A stretch of 64,000 bases of DNA from Orobanche coerulescens (taxonomy: Eukaryota > Streptophyta > Magnoliopsida > Lamiales > Orobanchaceae), in contig CM065814.1 of NCBI GenBank assembly GCA_033398695.1, forward strand, positions 21,047,501-21,111,500. The letters are read 5' to 3'. Below the pieces are notes generated by a model, which was not told the DNA's origin, ran no database searches, and saw only the letters and a list, made by a program, of their open reading frames with translations. Positions 25,125 through 36,070 of the stretch are shown in pieces; position 1 is the stretch's first letter, and every line of letters begins with the position of its first letter. Made by a program: the position numbers and the translations under genes.

Positions 25125-25320
25125 GATAGTGGGTTCGAGACTAGTCCTAAATTCTCAATAAAATAATTAATATAAAGTATAACTAGTAAATATATGAAAA
25201 TATATTTATAATGATTGTAACTAAATGAATTTGAAGTATTCAGATAAAAATAAAAGCATCACGTATATATGAATAACATTAAAACCAACGGAAAAATATA
25301 TTTACAATATTTTTACACAT
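25125..25320. other. Unassigned AT-rich spacer
   Basis: Between the right end of the hAT element and the Helitron helicase relic I see nothing recognisable. The first eight bases are the probable hAT target duplication. Confidence 0.4.
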
Positions 25321-25644
25321 TACAAAGGACTTTTCTATAAACCACATTCGTTGTCGTGTTGGACTCCTTGTTTTCCTTATCACATATTAGGATTTTTAGT
25401 TCTTTTGAGTGAGTAACCCTTGACATAGCCGCATTAAGTTGATTGTGACCGAAAATTGGTTTCCTAAGAAATAGTCAAACACGCGACAACGACTGGCCTT
25501 GAATTTTAGTATTGTCATCACAAACGACACCATTAGGGGAAACGACCTTTTTGTGAATTTAAAAGTCAATCTCGGATCAGAATGCGTCAACGACATCCTG
25601 AGAATCTGAGCTTTGTGTCCTGCGTTAATTTCATGTAGTATCAT
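25321..25644 (-). pseudogene. Helitron (Pif1-like) helicase, C-terminal relic
   Basis: The minus strand encodes NAGHKAQILRMSLTHSD, then FKFTKRSFPLMVSFVMTI and then, after a frameshift, ELKILICDKEN and TTTNVVYRKVL. This order (RMxLTPSD, PFxFxRRQFPxxxSFAMTI, LKILI, TNVVYKEV) is the C-terminal end of plant Helitron RepHel helicases. The SFAMTI motif VI equivalent is altered and the frame is broken, so it is inactive. No Rep domain or Helitron 3' hairpin terminus was identified nearby. Confidence 0.72.
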
Positions 25645-25983
25645 CGGTTAAGTCTCAAACATTTGTCAATTGATTTAACCGTGGCACAATCCAATAGTAA
25701 CTCCAGCTTTTTTGTTGTAGGATATATGAATATATGATTAATATGAGCTATTATTCACCATTTTGTGATTTATGAGATTTATGATATATATACCTCAACA
25801 ATATTCGTAATGATATCTTCAATTTGTTCGGAAGAGTCTCTTCTCCTTTGATATATCGACTGGGCTTGGCAGCAAAATGTCCGAAATACTACACTGTGGT
25901 GTGTTCTTGTTTGTTTCTGTCAACTTAAGCAAAAAAAGGAACTAATGATTAATCAATTTTAGGAATTAATGTATATAAATTTC

Positions 25984-27325
25984 TCACCTTCGCTTGAAAT
26001 CTGTGAAGATTTCAATATCTTTGTTGATATGCATGTGCATGACGAAAAAATCGTCTTGTATGGTATAATAACCATTATACTCCTTAGACTTGCACATGTG
26101 GATAATAATTATGATCACTTCCTTTCCATTGACCTCTATATATTTCAGTAGCTTGTCAACATGCTTCTCGCATAGAGTACGAGAAAGCATTTTCGCCTTT
26201 TGTAGTAAGATTTAGGACCTGTTTGGTAGCGGCTTAATTGGCTTAATAGGATCTTGACTTATACGCTCAGCTCAACACGGTTGTTTGGTAGCGCCTTAAT
26301 TGAAAATATCTTGACTTAATCGCTAAGCTTTGTCGAAACACTTGTATCCATTCAGTCACTTGCCTCCGCAAAATACCCTTCTCCCTCACTTCACATTTCA
26401 CAGGCAAAGAACGACAAAAAACATCTCTCGTCACCATGACTCCCTCCCTTAATCTCTCGTCGACACCAACACTCCCTCCCTTAATCTCTCGTCGACACCA
26501 ACACTCCCTCCATCACTGGCACCTCTTCTTACTCCGTCGCCTGAACCGTTTCTTCCCTGTCGACGGCACTGTTTCTTTCTCCGTCACCGACATCTCTGCT
26601 CCTTCCGTGGGTGGATCATTCCTCCGTGGTCGGCATCTCTGCTCCTTTCATGGGTGGATCATCTCTGCTTCTTCAATATTTTATGTGTTTCTTCTTCAAA
26701 AATTTCTGTCAATCGACCAGATTTGTTTTGCAAATCGACCAGAATGTGGATGATTCAACAAAACAAAGAAGAAATGAAAGGGTAAAATAGTAATTTTTAT
26801 TATTCAGACAATTTATTCAGCACAACAAACAAACAATATCTTTATTTATCTATACAGACAACTTTATCCATACAACTAACTTTATCCATATGGGACTTAA
26901 TGATACCAATCAAACAACTCCTTAGTTGTATCGAATCTAAGTAACAACATTTTGTTGTTTTTTATTATATGTTAAATGGTAATATACTTATTGTAGTTCT
27001 TCAAGGATGATATTCTCGCCACAATCAGTGCCTTTGTTGCATGTATGCGAACTCCCTACAAATCATAAACAATGATGGAAAGATGTACGAAAAGTAAGTT
27101 TTGCTAGATTTTGAAATTACATATCCGAAGTTCACTCAAGAAATTCTATTGAATAAATAATATGCAGATTCATATTTTTCAATACAACATTTTATTTGAG
27201 TTACAAGTATTAAAATACGAAATGCAGTTGGGAAGTACCTGTGCGTCGGTGGTCTTGGTTTCATCTCTATTCCATTCAAGTACGCGATACATACTTATCA
27301 ATTGTAGTCGCATATGGTCTGCCAT
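25984..27325 (-). pseudogene. Decayed RPA70-like OB-fold gene, probably Helitron-associated
   Basis: Three pieces on the minus strand fit a replication protein A large-subunit gene. Piece 27325-27239 reads HMRLQLISMYRVLEWNRDE and ends at a GT donor. Piece 27055 to about 26985 starts after an AG acceptor and reads GVRIHATKALIVARISSL. Piece 26190-25984 reads HVDKLLKYIEVNGKEV, then a hydrophobic strand, then EYNGYYTIQDDFF. RPA70-like genes often travel with plant Helitrons, and a Helitron helicase end lies just downstream. A Harbinger-type MITE splits the gene. The assignment rests on short motifs and needs a profile search. Confidence 0.5.
26215..26921. mobile_element. PIF/Harbinger-type MITE with TTA target duplication
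   Basis: The left end reads GGACCTGTTTGGTAGCGGC. The right end, on the other strand, reads GGAGTTGTTTGATTGGTA, and TTA flanks both sides (26212-26214 and 26922-26924). The inner left part is C-rich and contains a tandem 32-bp duplication near 26440-26505. Its subterminal sequence matches the element in HSP70-17 intron 3. No transposase frame is seen. Confidence 0.75.
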
Positions 27326-27632
27326 ATTTCTCGCTTGAAGATCTTTGACCAATATTCAGATTGGAGCCACAATTGTCTGCAGTACTTTTTCTAGGATGCA
27401 GTGAGTTTCTTCGATTTTTTAGAGGAGTCTGTATTTTGAGGCTCGTTTGTTTTGATATGGTTTTGAAAAATTGTATTTATATTAGAATTTGTATGAATTA
27501 AGTCATGGAAGAGTTTTTGTTGGTGTGTGATTCTTTTACTATTTTTGAAATTTGTATTTAGTTATAATAATCCAACTTCCATGTTTTAAACTTTTTGAAA
27601 TTCCAAAATTTCAGCAATAAATAATTTCTTTT
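26925..27632. other. Host sequence of the RPA-like relic plus unassigned AT-rich DNA
   Basis: Apart from the two RPA-like pieces at 26985-27055 and 27239-27325, this stretch shows no recognisable feature up to the copia LTR at 27633. Confidence 0.4.
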
Positions 27633-27784
27633 TGTTATAAACTTGAGAGAAAAAAAGAGAAATTGAAAGAGAAGAAGAATAATGTGTGTATTCTTATGAG
27701 GGCCAAAAGCTTTTATTTATAGGTACACATATAGGGTTTCAGGGGTATAAAGGTTATTCATTAATAAATACATTAATTACAACA
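27633..27784 (-). repeat. 3' LTR (152 bp) of the minus-strand copia relic
   Basis: On the minus strand it starts TGTTGTAATTAATG directly after CAAGGGGGAG and ends TTTATAACA. It contains a TATA-like stretch (ctataaataaaagc on the minus strand). The length and the TG...CA ends suit a small copia LTR. Confidence 0.65.
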
Positions 27785-27833
27785 CTCCCCCTTGAATGAC
27801 CTTTAATACATGCTGCCTCATTAAAACCTTGTC

Positions 27834-28247
27834 GGGAAAACTCAGTGGGAAAAAAACCGATCGAAGGAAAAAGAGTACAGCTACTCCCCCTGAAATCGAT
27901 TACATAAGATCTTTGAGTTGACGCATTCCGATCTTGTGTACTAGTCTTCTGAATGTTGATGTCGGCAACACCTTTGTGAATAAGTTCGCCGACTAATCAC
28001 TTAAGTGAATATTTGATGTATCTACCATTGAGATACAAGTGACATCGTCTTCATACAATAGTTCCTCTTGAATATTATGATGTTCATGCCTCATCAACTC
28101 CTTCGGAAAAACCCTGTGGGAAAAAACCGATAGAGAAAAAGAGTACATAGTATAAATTTGCTCATGTGTTGCATTGGTTGCCTCGTTAAAAACCTTAACT
28201 AAGAAAACCCGGTGGGAAAAAACTTAGAAAGAGAAAAAGAGTACAAC
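27834..28247. repeat. Three copies of a GTGGGAAAAAACCGA-type motif near the copia 3' end
   Basis: Similar 45-bp phrases occur at 27834-27880, 28108-28152 and 28203-28247. Each has aaaac(c)c.g(t)gtgggaaaaaa, then a variable part, then ga(a)aaagagtac. They lie between the RNase H relic and the LTR. Similar sequence is familiar from the 3' regions of plant copia elements, but I cannot give it a function. Confidence 0.65.
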
Positions 28248-28410
28248 CATTTGGTCTTCAGGACCTTTTGACCTTCAGGGTCGACATAATCTTCAAACTG
28301 ATTTAAAAGTTATCACTTATCCCCCTCCAGATAACAATCTTGCACTCCAATACCATGAATATAATTTTCAGACATGGAGAGATTTAGTGAATAAATCTGC
28401 TAGATTATCA

Positions 28411-30113
28411 TTATTGCTCTTTTGAAGCTCGTGTGGAAATAAATTTCATCTTACTTGCCCAAACATTATATGCGACACATAAATGGAGAATATTTATCAT
28501 CATAATAAATAGGCAGTATGAGAACAAATATGAGATCATAATCCCTAATAGCCACCAATATCGAATCTCGATCTCTTTCATGTAATAAACCAATATGGTT
28601 AACACCATTCCACATTCTCCTTCCTGGAGAAATATTAAATTTTGCTAGCATGTTAACTTCAAATTGTATATCATGCCTGATAATGTAATGCTTCAATAGC
28701 ATACAAGTACGGAACTTCTGGTCCTCTTATATCTTTGTTATTTTCTTGATATCTATATGAGTCGGTATCCACTTCAAGTGGTAAGACAACCTTTAGGTAG
28801 CTAAATGGATAAAAACTTTCCATCATATATTCCCGATCTACAAGTCGAGACAATACTAATACTTAATTTTATCTAAGTTTTTCATTTTGAACTTGTATTT
28901 AGACACGAGTTCAAATAATTCACATATATCCTCTTCAGGAGGAATTCACTTAGTCGGTTGATCCACCAGACTATTTCAAAATGTATAAATATTTATAACT
29001 CAAAATAGTACATGTTGCGAATTTCCTGTTCCTATTACTCTAGGAACCTCAAGTCCGTCAGGGACTTTCATATAGATATTCGCGTCCAATGAACCATAGA
29101 AAAATGTGGTGATGACATCACTAATTGAATATCTATATTCATAATAATTGTCATATGTATATTAAATGACGAAATTTAGTGCCAACGGGAGAATATGTTT
29201 TGGGTATGCGCTTAAACCCTTGATATGCTAATCTCGCTTATCTTTCACCACTTTATTTTATTTTGCGAGTTAAGCTTTGTCTCAAGTGCTTATATTTTAT
29301 TTAGTGCTTCAGGCACTCCACTAGCAATTGTTGTGACACAAAGTGTTGTCGATAACTATCATTCTTATAAACAATTCTCCCATATTCACAAAGTCAATGA
29401 CAACTTCAACAAAATCAAATATTCAACATTTCCCATAATATTTGATTTGGTCGTCCCATAATCCAATACTGTAATTATTTAGTGCACGTGCAAATTAAGG
29501 TATTGAGATTCTCATCTTCGGGATGATCCTCTTCAGGAGGTTTTTGAAGTGATGTTATAGTTTAATCTATTTGTATTCTGCGGATTTTATCTTTAATACC
29601 AATAAAGAATACGTCTCTCACGCTTCTGGCGTTGAGGAGTATCAACAAATATATTTCGTTCACATTCGACTTTAATTCTTTATGGTACATATACAACTGG
29701 TATATGAGATTTCATCACTCCTTTGTCAATCAATAACTTGTTGAACTTCGAGTTCATAGTGCGTAAATTTAAATATCCAACTTAACGAGAATTTTTCGAC
29801 TTTCTCTTATTTATATTTTATATCTCCCACTAATGTCGGAGATAGTTGGAATTGGATTATAAAATCAATCCTCTTCAGGAGGTGCACTAATAACAGAGGG
29901 CGTGACCCAAATATTGTGCCTTTGATATGGATACTTGAATTTGAAATTCATCGCAACATGATCATTGGATAAAATATTATATCGCTTATAGTTAATTCGA
30001 TACTCATTGAATAAACTCCTTTTAGACCGACAATAAGAATATTGCCATATGAAATTATACCAATCCTTCGGGGATTGTCTTTCCATTCCTCCAGTAGCAA
30101 TTGAACAAATCAA
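28411..30113 (-). pseudogene. Copia reverse transcriptase / RNase H relic
   Basis: The minus strand encodes RGPEVPYLYAIEAL, then ISPGRRMWNGVNHI, matching the copia segment GPEVPYLxAIGAL...RPTRRHWNGVKHI between reverse transcriptase and RNase H. Further upstream are KVPDGLEVP and, at about 29865-29900, an acidic APPEED stretch like the linker between integrase and reverse transcriptase. The frame is broken by many stops and shifts, and several hairpins fall inside it. No YVDD box could be read. Confidence 0.55.
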
Positions 30114-30210
30114 TATGACATAAAGTTATGTATTTTTTATTTGAAATAAATACATGCAACTTCAAATGTAAGTTGCTCACCACGAGCATGTGTTTTTCTT
30201 CAAGAATATT

Positions 30211-30432
30211 AATTGTGCTAACTCAGGAGCAACAATTTAAATCAAAGATAATCATATATTACCGGAAATATGAAGTACTCATCAAAAGTATGTGATATTT
30301 TTCAAAAGTATCAATTATGCTATCTTGGGAGCAACAATTTATAAACATATAACACCCAAAATATAAATTACTCTAAAGAGTATGTAAATATTAATTAAAA
30401 GTATTAATTGTGCTACGTTATGAGCAACAATT
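30211..30432. repeat. Three repeats of an AATTGTTGCT-type hairpin
   Basis: Copies at 30211-30237, 30313-30339 and 30406-30432 each have an arm aattgtgct (or aattatgct), an 8-base loop and the arm agcaacaatt. Spacing is about 100 bp. The left arm lacks one T in each copy, so the shared defect predates the duplication. Confidence 0.7.
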
Positions 30433-31776
30433 TATATCAATGTGGTGATAATAGAAGCAATTCAATAACACAAGGCCATATAGAAAATATTCAAAATAAT
30501 GCCTTTTTTTTGTTTAATATTCTTCAGGAATATTAACTTTAACTGATGTGTTTATCATAAATACTATCATAAAAATATGACTATATATCGTTGTGTTTTA
30601 TCAAGAACATCAACAATTTCTTTTTAATAATCTTCTGGATTATTAAAATTACAAATTCATATTTCTTCGGGAAACCATGAAAATATATTAATGTAATGTA
30701 TTAAAAGAATCATTACAAATAATTTTATATCAATGATACAAGTATTATCGTCAATATAATATGTAATAACTATCGTTATTACTCTTCTTCCAGAAGAAAG
30801 CGCAATAATTATTATGAAATTAATCCAACATCTATAAGATGCTGATGAAAATTGGTCAACTCAAAATAATACAATTTTAAGTGTATAAATATACTTCATG
30901 ATATTTACTAGTAATTTGTGATATTTATCATACAATATGTGTGAATTTGTATTAATATATCTTCAGGATATATATCATAAATAAACATATAGTTAAATAA
31001 TATATAAAAATAATATAAATAGACTTTAACACCAAACACGTAAATTTAAACATGTAAATATTGAAAGTATTGGGATTAATAGACTTCTGGTCTAATAAGT
31101 GGTGAATATTATTTACATTGATATTTTTTCTAATACCAATTTCTTTTCTTCAGAAATTGTATATGTCATTTGTTTGTTATCGCGGAATCATACATATTTC
31201 AAGCGATAGTTTAGAAATCCATAGATTTATCGATACTTAGAAGATAATAGTGCAAAATCTTCGACCATGTAGGAAGAAATTTAGTGGTTCTTCATGAACT
31301 GTTAATAAATTTAGCACTACCTTTTTTTTTTCATACGAAAAGTATCATTCTAAAGATATCATGCATATTTGCACTTTGATGAGACAATAAATCATGACCA
31401 TTATTTAATCCCAAGAACTTGGTATTCTATTCATAAAAAGAAGAAACAAGATAAGCCAAGAATTTGAATGATACAAATATCTTCAGGATATTTGACCCTT
31501 TTATCACTAATTATATAGCAACGATCAATTCAAATCATACTCCAGGTATGCCATCAACTAGGTATTCTCATGTTTGCTTGATGCGTATAGGGTTTTCACA
31601 ATGTATACTTTAAATCACATGTATAAATGAAAACAGTAAGGACGGAATGTAAAATGCACAGAGATATAAGTGGTTCGAGGTAAACCCCTCTACGTCCACT
31701 GGTCCTCCACACAGGAGTAAAATGTTTATTAAAATCACTACGTACACAACTACGTGACTTTAACTAAACCTGTCTC

Positions 31777-33697
31777 TGTTATTAGGAATATGCCCTCGAA
31801 TGCCACTCAAAGAATGAGAGAGTGAGAGCATTGTATTGTTATTATGAATATTAAATTAAATAAGGCATTAATTATTTCTATATTATTGAATATCACGGGG
31901 ATTATAATTTGTTATGTAGAATAATAGTCCTTGCGTTTGAGAGCAAACATTCCACTCCTAATGAAGATAAAGAGATAGGTACTGGAAGCGTTTAAGGCTC
32001 GAATACTTAATTGGTTCGCAAGTCGATAAAACTTAACTGGACAGTAAGTTTAGACAAGGTTTGTATAACGTGTACTCTGACATGTAGAGTGACTGTCTTC
32101 ACTAAGGATTAGTGGGAGCACACGTTATAGGTATGCTAATGGGATTAGTATACTCGAACACGACTCACCTCGATTCGGTCACATGGATATCACTCATGGA
32201 TTGTCAATGACTGAATCGAAAGGTTGTGAGAAGGTATACGTGAACCTTTGACTTGAGGTTTCACTAGGAGATGTGCTTGTGATATTAAGTTAGTCATTAG
32301 AGTAGTTCGATCCAATCGCTGAAAGGTGGGTTAACCTCAAAATGCAACTTAGTGGGCATACCAAGATAGGATTCTTTCTCCTGTTAGTGAGCAGGTAAAT
32401 GTCCTATGCGGTTAATGGCAAATGAAATCATAAGTCTTTGGCCAAAGCAGTTAGATCTAGTTGTATTTGATACACAAGAGCTCAGTGATCTCGGTCTGTA
32501 TTAACAAATGTATAGAGTCAAGTTATAATAGGATTTGACTTTACCGTGACCCTAATACTTGACCGGGATATATGATTGAAGGGTTTATACATATACAATA
32601 TTCACGACATAATGGTTTTGAAATGATCCGATCATTCGTTCTTAGTTGGGTTACGGTACGGAGCACTAAACTGGCTAAGTGTTACCCGTACTCCTTGGTT
32701 CCTCCCATTGCCGACTAAGACGGACCTATGGAGTCGCGCACAAGGATATTTGATGGATAAAATATGTATTTATTATCTCTTCATTGATATTGGATATTAG
32801 ATATCTAATTTGATTTATTTGATAAATCATGCGGTCTAGTGAATTAAAATTAATTACCGGGTAATTAATTTAATTCATAAATAATTATTTCTTGAAAATA
32901 TATTATTATAATTTTTTATTTGCTAAAATTAATTAATTGGATTAATTAATTAAGTATAAATACATTTGAGATAAAATGAAGTGTACTTAGCAGACTATAC
33001 ATGCGAACGTCCGGTACACGAACCGAGTGGCTCGGCTCGTTTTCTCATCTACATCATGTGGCCGCCCCTCCTCTTTCCTCTAAGCTTCCATTTGGCTCCA
33101 TATGATGTGGGGTGTGTTAGTTTCATATTATGAGACGAGGACAAATGGATGAGATATCTTATCTCATCGATCTTATTTTTGTTTTATAAAATATGAATGT
33201 CTTTCATTTGATGATGACTTGTGAAAAAACACATACACACCAAAGGGCAACCGTGAGCAAGAGGAGAGGAGAGAGAGAAATAATTATCTCCATCTTATTC
33301 ATCTTTGAGAGAAAGAAAAGGAAGAAGAGAAGAGAAGAAAAATACTGTATCAATTCATAGTCGTGTTCTTTGAGAATGAAGTGATAATTTATTTTTCCGA
33401 TCAATATTCGACGCATGATAACGTAGAGACACTCGGCATCTTCGGTGTTTTGATCTTACAACGAATTGGATTCGTGTTCGTGTTGGTGACCGGAAACGAT
33501 CAAAGTTTGGCTCGCGAATTTTTCTTGAAGAAGATATTATCAAAGGTCTATGACAGTATGATCTCTTAATTTTATCCTCGTCGTTTTATATTCGTATATA
33601 CGATGCTTGATCGACCCGTTTTTGGGGTTTGGTTTTATCCAGTTGGACCAATTTATTTTCCACTGCATATCTCGATTTTAATCACCGAATCCCAATA
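31777..33697 (+). repeat. 5' LTR of copia-2
   Basis: It starts TGTTATTAGGAATATG (a short insertion relative to TGTTAGGAATATG of copia-1) and ends ATCCCAATA. A TATAAATA box lies at 32955-32962, and a near-perfect hairpin (acgaaccgag/ctcggctcgt) at 33018-33040. Confidence 0.8.
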
Positions 33698-33698
33698 G

Positions 33699-33714
33699 TG
33701 GTATCGGAGCGAGG
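33699..33714 (+). other. Primer-binding site of copia-2
   Basis: The sequence TGGTATCGGAGCGAGG begins one base after the LTR. It resembles the initiator-Met tRNA site TGGTATCAGAGC used by plant copia elements. Confidence 0.75.
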
Positions 33715-34001
33715 TCTATACGATCGTATATTCGATATTTGCATTTGGAATACTTGGTTATTTTTTTTATGATTTAGAAGCATAATTATTTTAATTGTTA
33801 ATGTTTAAATTGTTCATCTAAAAATCAATTTTCATGATTTTATGTTATAATATAAATCTATTTTTCTTTTGAAAAACTGATTTAATTGTGTAATATAAAA
33901 TTCGAAAAATATTATTTTTGGATTCGGGATGAAAAGACGAGCCGTAAAAATGGCCGGACCGGCTGAAGTGGTCAGGATCGCCCGGCAAGAAGAAGTCACT
34001 T

Positions 34002-35318
34002 TGTAATATCCTAGAATTTCACTATGAATTTTTCGCATTATTTTATCAGGATGTCTTATGCAGTGGGACCGACACGATATGAGCGGATAATTTTGGAAAT
34101 CGTGACAGTCGTGCCAGTATGTCATCGAGGTTATTTTGATTCTAGGATATTACATGCTTGATGTGTTTTTCGATGTCGGATATACCGTATGAGTATCTAT
34201 ATGATTGCCGTACTTGGTCGACAGTTGTAATTGAGGATATCGTGCATCAGACGTACCGTACGAGAATATTTTCGGGATTTCTTATATGTGTTCAGTATTG
34301 TCGTATGTTCACATTTGTTATGTCGAGATGTTGGACAGGAATTGCTGGAAATGGCTAAGTATGGAAGCCATTACGTACGTTATGTGTTGAAGCTTACGTA
34401 CGTTAAATTGGTAGAGTTACGTACGTTATGGCCGAGACATTACGTACGTAACATGGGAATCAGACGATCGAGTCGTGGTCGACAGGTGGGACCCTGTGTC
34501 GGCAACTTTCGGCGGAGGATGTTGACAGGTGAGTCAACGTACGTGTTACGTACGTAACACGACCATTGTACTGTAGCAAGTCAACGTACGTATTACGTAC
34601 GCAACGGAATAAGTGTTACATACGTTACGGGGCGGCTGGCCGAGTCGTGGCCGAGATGACCTGGATGGCGGAGCATGGCCGACCGTGACTCGTGGGGATG
34701 GCCGAGCATGGTCGGCAGTGACTCGCTGGGGGCTAGGACTGGCCGATTACGTACGTAAGGCAGTGGCCGGTTACGGCCGTAATGGCCGATTACGTACGTA
34801 AGGGAGCTGCCGATTCGTCGTAAGTGCGAACAAAGCCGACGATAAGGTAGGCCCACGGCCGATTCGTCGTCGTAAGCGCGGCCGATTACGTACGTAATCG
34901 GCGGTAGGTCTCGGCTATAAGGCACTGGGCCAGTCATCTGCTCATTTCTTCGTTTTTCTTCGTTCCTTCCGCGATTTCTTCAGCAATTATGATGGTTTTG
35001 AGTAGAATCAACTTATAACAACATGTTTTGGAAGTTGGAATCATAGATTAACATCATCCTCCACCCGGATCGAAGGTAAGAACACATGAACTTTTGGGTT
35101 TTGGATGTTCTTGAGGTTTCTTGGTGTTTTGGCCGATTTGCTTCGTTTTGATTCAGATTATTGATAGAACTTGATTGTATACTCGTAATCATTCAATACT
35201 CTTGAAGTTTTGTGGAACAAATTCGAGTATTTCTTCGTTAAAATGATTTTAGCCTTGTGGGTTCCAATATGGGGCCCACGGCACTGTAATATTCCCGGTC
35301 AGTTTTGGGAGTGTTATA
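34002..35318 (+). repeat. 5' LTR (A-type, internally shortened)
   Basis: This 1317-bp copy matches 35699-36979 and 40247-40325 but lacks the 3.3 kb between them. The join lies at the shared nine bases aaaatgatt (35240-35248). Confidence 0.8.
34371..34897. promoter_or_regulatory. Array of TTACGTACGTAA palindromes in the A-type 5' LTR
   Basis: About thirteen copies or close variants of TTACGTACGTAA lie here, ending just upstream of a TATA-like stretch, ggctataagg, at 34914. Each copy contains an ACGT core in both strands. The arrangement suggests repeated factor-binding sites; the factor is unknown. Confidence 0.65.
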
Positions 35319-35323
35319 GAAGA

Positions 35324-35340
35324 TGGTATCAGAGCTTGGG
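35324..35340 (+). other. Primer-binding site of the A-type element
   Basis: TGGTATCAGAGCTTGGG lies five bases after the 5' LTR and matches the common plant initiator-Met primer site over its first twelve bases. Confidence 0.85.
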
Positions 35341-36070
35341 TTTCGTAAAACCCGGGCGTGTGTGTTATGTGGCTTTACCGGTGCGGTAGTAGCGTGACTT
35401 TTGAAAATGATTTTCTGACTTTTGGGTCAAACCGATTGTGGAGGTTTCAAAATTTTTGAAATATTTTCAAATTATTGTATTTGCGATGCTTGTGTGTTGA
35501 GACTTTTTATGGGAGTCGTATGCTGGTATCACGGAAGATCATCGACTTCACGGACCTGTAAGTGTGTTCTTTCAGTTATTTCAGTTTTGATGATGATTAT
35601 TTGAGTATGGTGTCGTGATTCTGAGATATTTCGGGATGGAGATCTTGATTGTGTGAGATTTTGAGTTTCGAGACGAAACTTATTTAAGTGGGTAGATATG
35701 TAATATCCTAGAATTTCACTATGAATTTTTCGCATTATTTTATACGGGATGTCTTGCATGCAGTGGGACCGACACGATATGAGCGGATAATTTTGGAAAC
35801 CGTGACAGTCGTGCCAGTATGTCATCGAGGTTATTTTGATTCTAGGATATTACATGCTTTATGTGTTTTTCGATGTCGGATATACCGTATGAGTATCTGT
35901 ATGATTGCCGTACTTGGTCGACAGTTGTAATTGAGGATATCGCGCATCAGACGTACCGTACGAGAATATTTTCGGGATTTCTTATATGTGTTCAGTATTG
36001 TCGTATGTTCACATTTGTTATGTCGAGATGTTGGACAGGAATTGCTAGAAATGGCTAAGTATGGAAGCCA

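Larger units (their letters stand above)
28256..31550. repeat. Array of short hairpins with a near-constant five-base loop
   Basis: More than twenty inverted repeats are scattered here with arms of 4-11 bp around loops TTCAG, TTCTG, TTCGG or one-base variants, almost always closed by a C-G pair. Examples of arms are TTAATATTC/GAATATTAA (30514-30536), TTTTAATAATC/GATTATTAAAA (30622-30648), CAAATATC/GATATTTG (31474-31494), ATATATC/GATATAT (30955-30973), AGTGC/GCACT (29303-29317), TCATC/GATGA (29512-29526), CAATCC/GGATTG (30061-30077) and TCCTC/GAGGA (28929-28943). Arm sequences differ while complementarity is kept. On the minus, element-sense strand the loop core reads CCTGAAG, CCAGAAG or CCCGAAG. 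Confidence 0.8.
27633..31776 (-). mobile_element. Decayed minus-strand Ty1/copia element rich in hairpins
   Basis: A short 3' LTR (27784-27633 on the minus strand) is preceded by the polypurine tract CAAGGGGGAG. Upstream on the minus strand are remnants of copia RNase H and reverse transcriptase (28411-30113). No matching 5' LTR was found before copia-2 begins at 31777, so the right boundary is only the junction. The region 28256-31550 is packed with small hairpins of a common design. The body is very AT-rich and full of stops. Confidence 0.6.

Noticed and set aside
28728..28745. Hairpin GGAAC-TTCTG-GTCC counted as strong evidence for the array
   Set aside because: On the minus strand it encodes the conserved copia residues GPEVP, so this copy may be explained by coding constraint alone. 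It was not used as key evidence.
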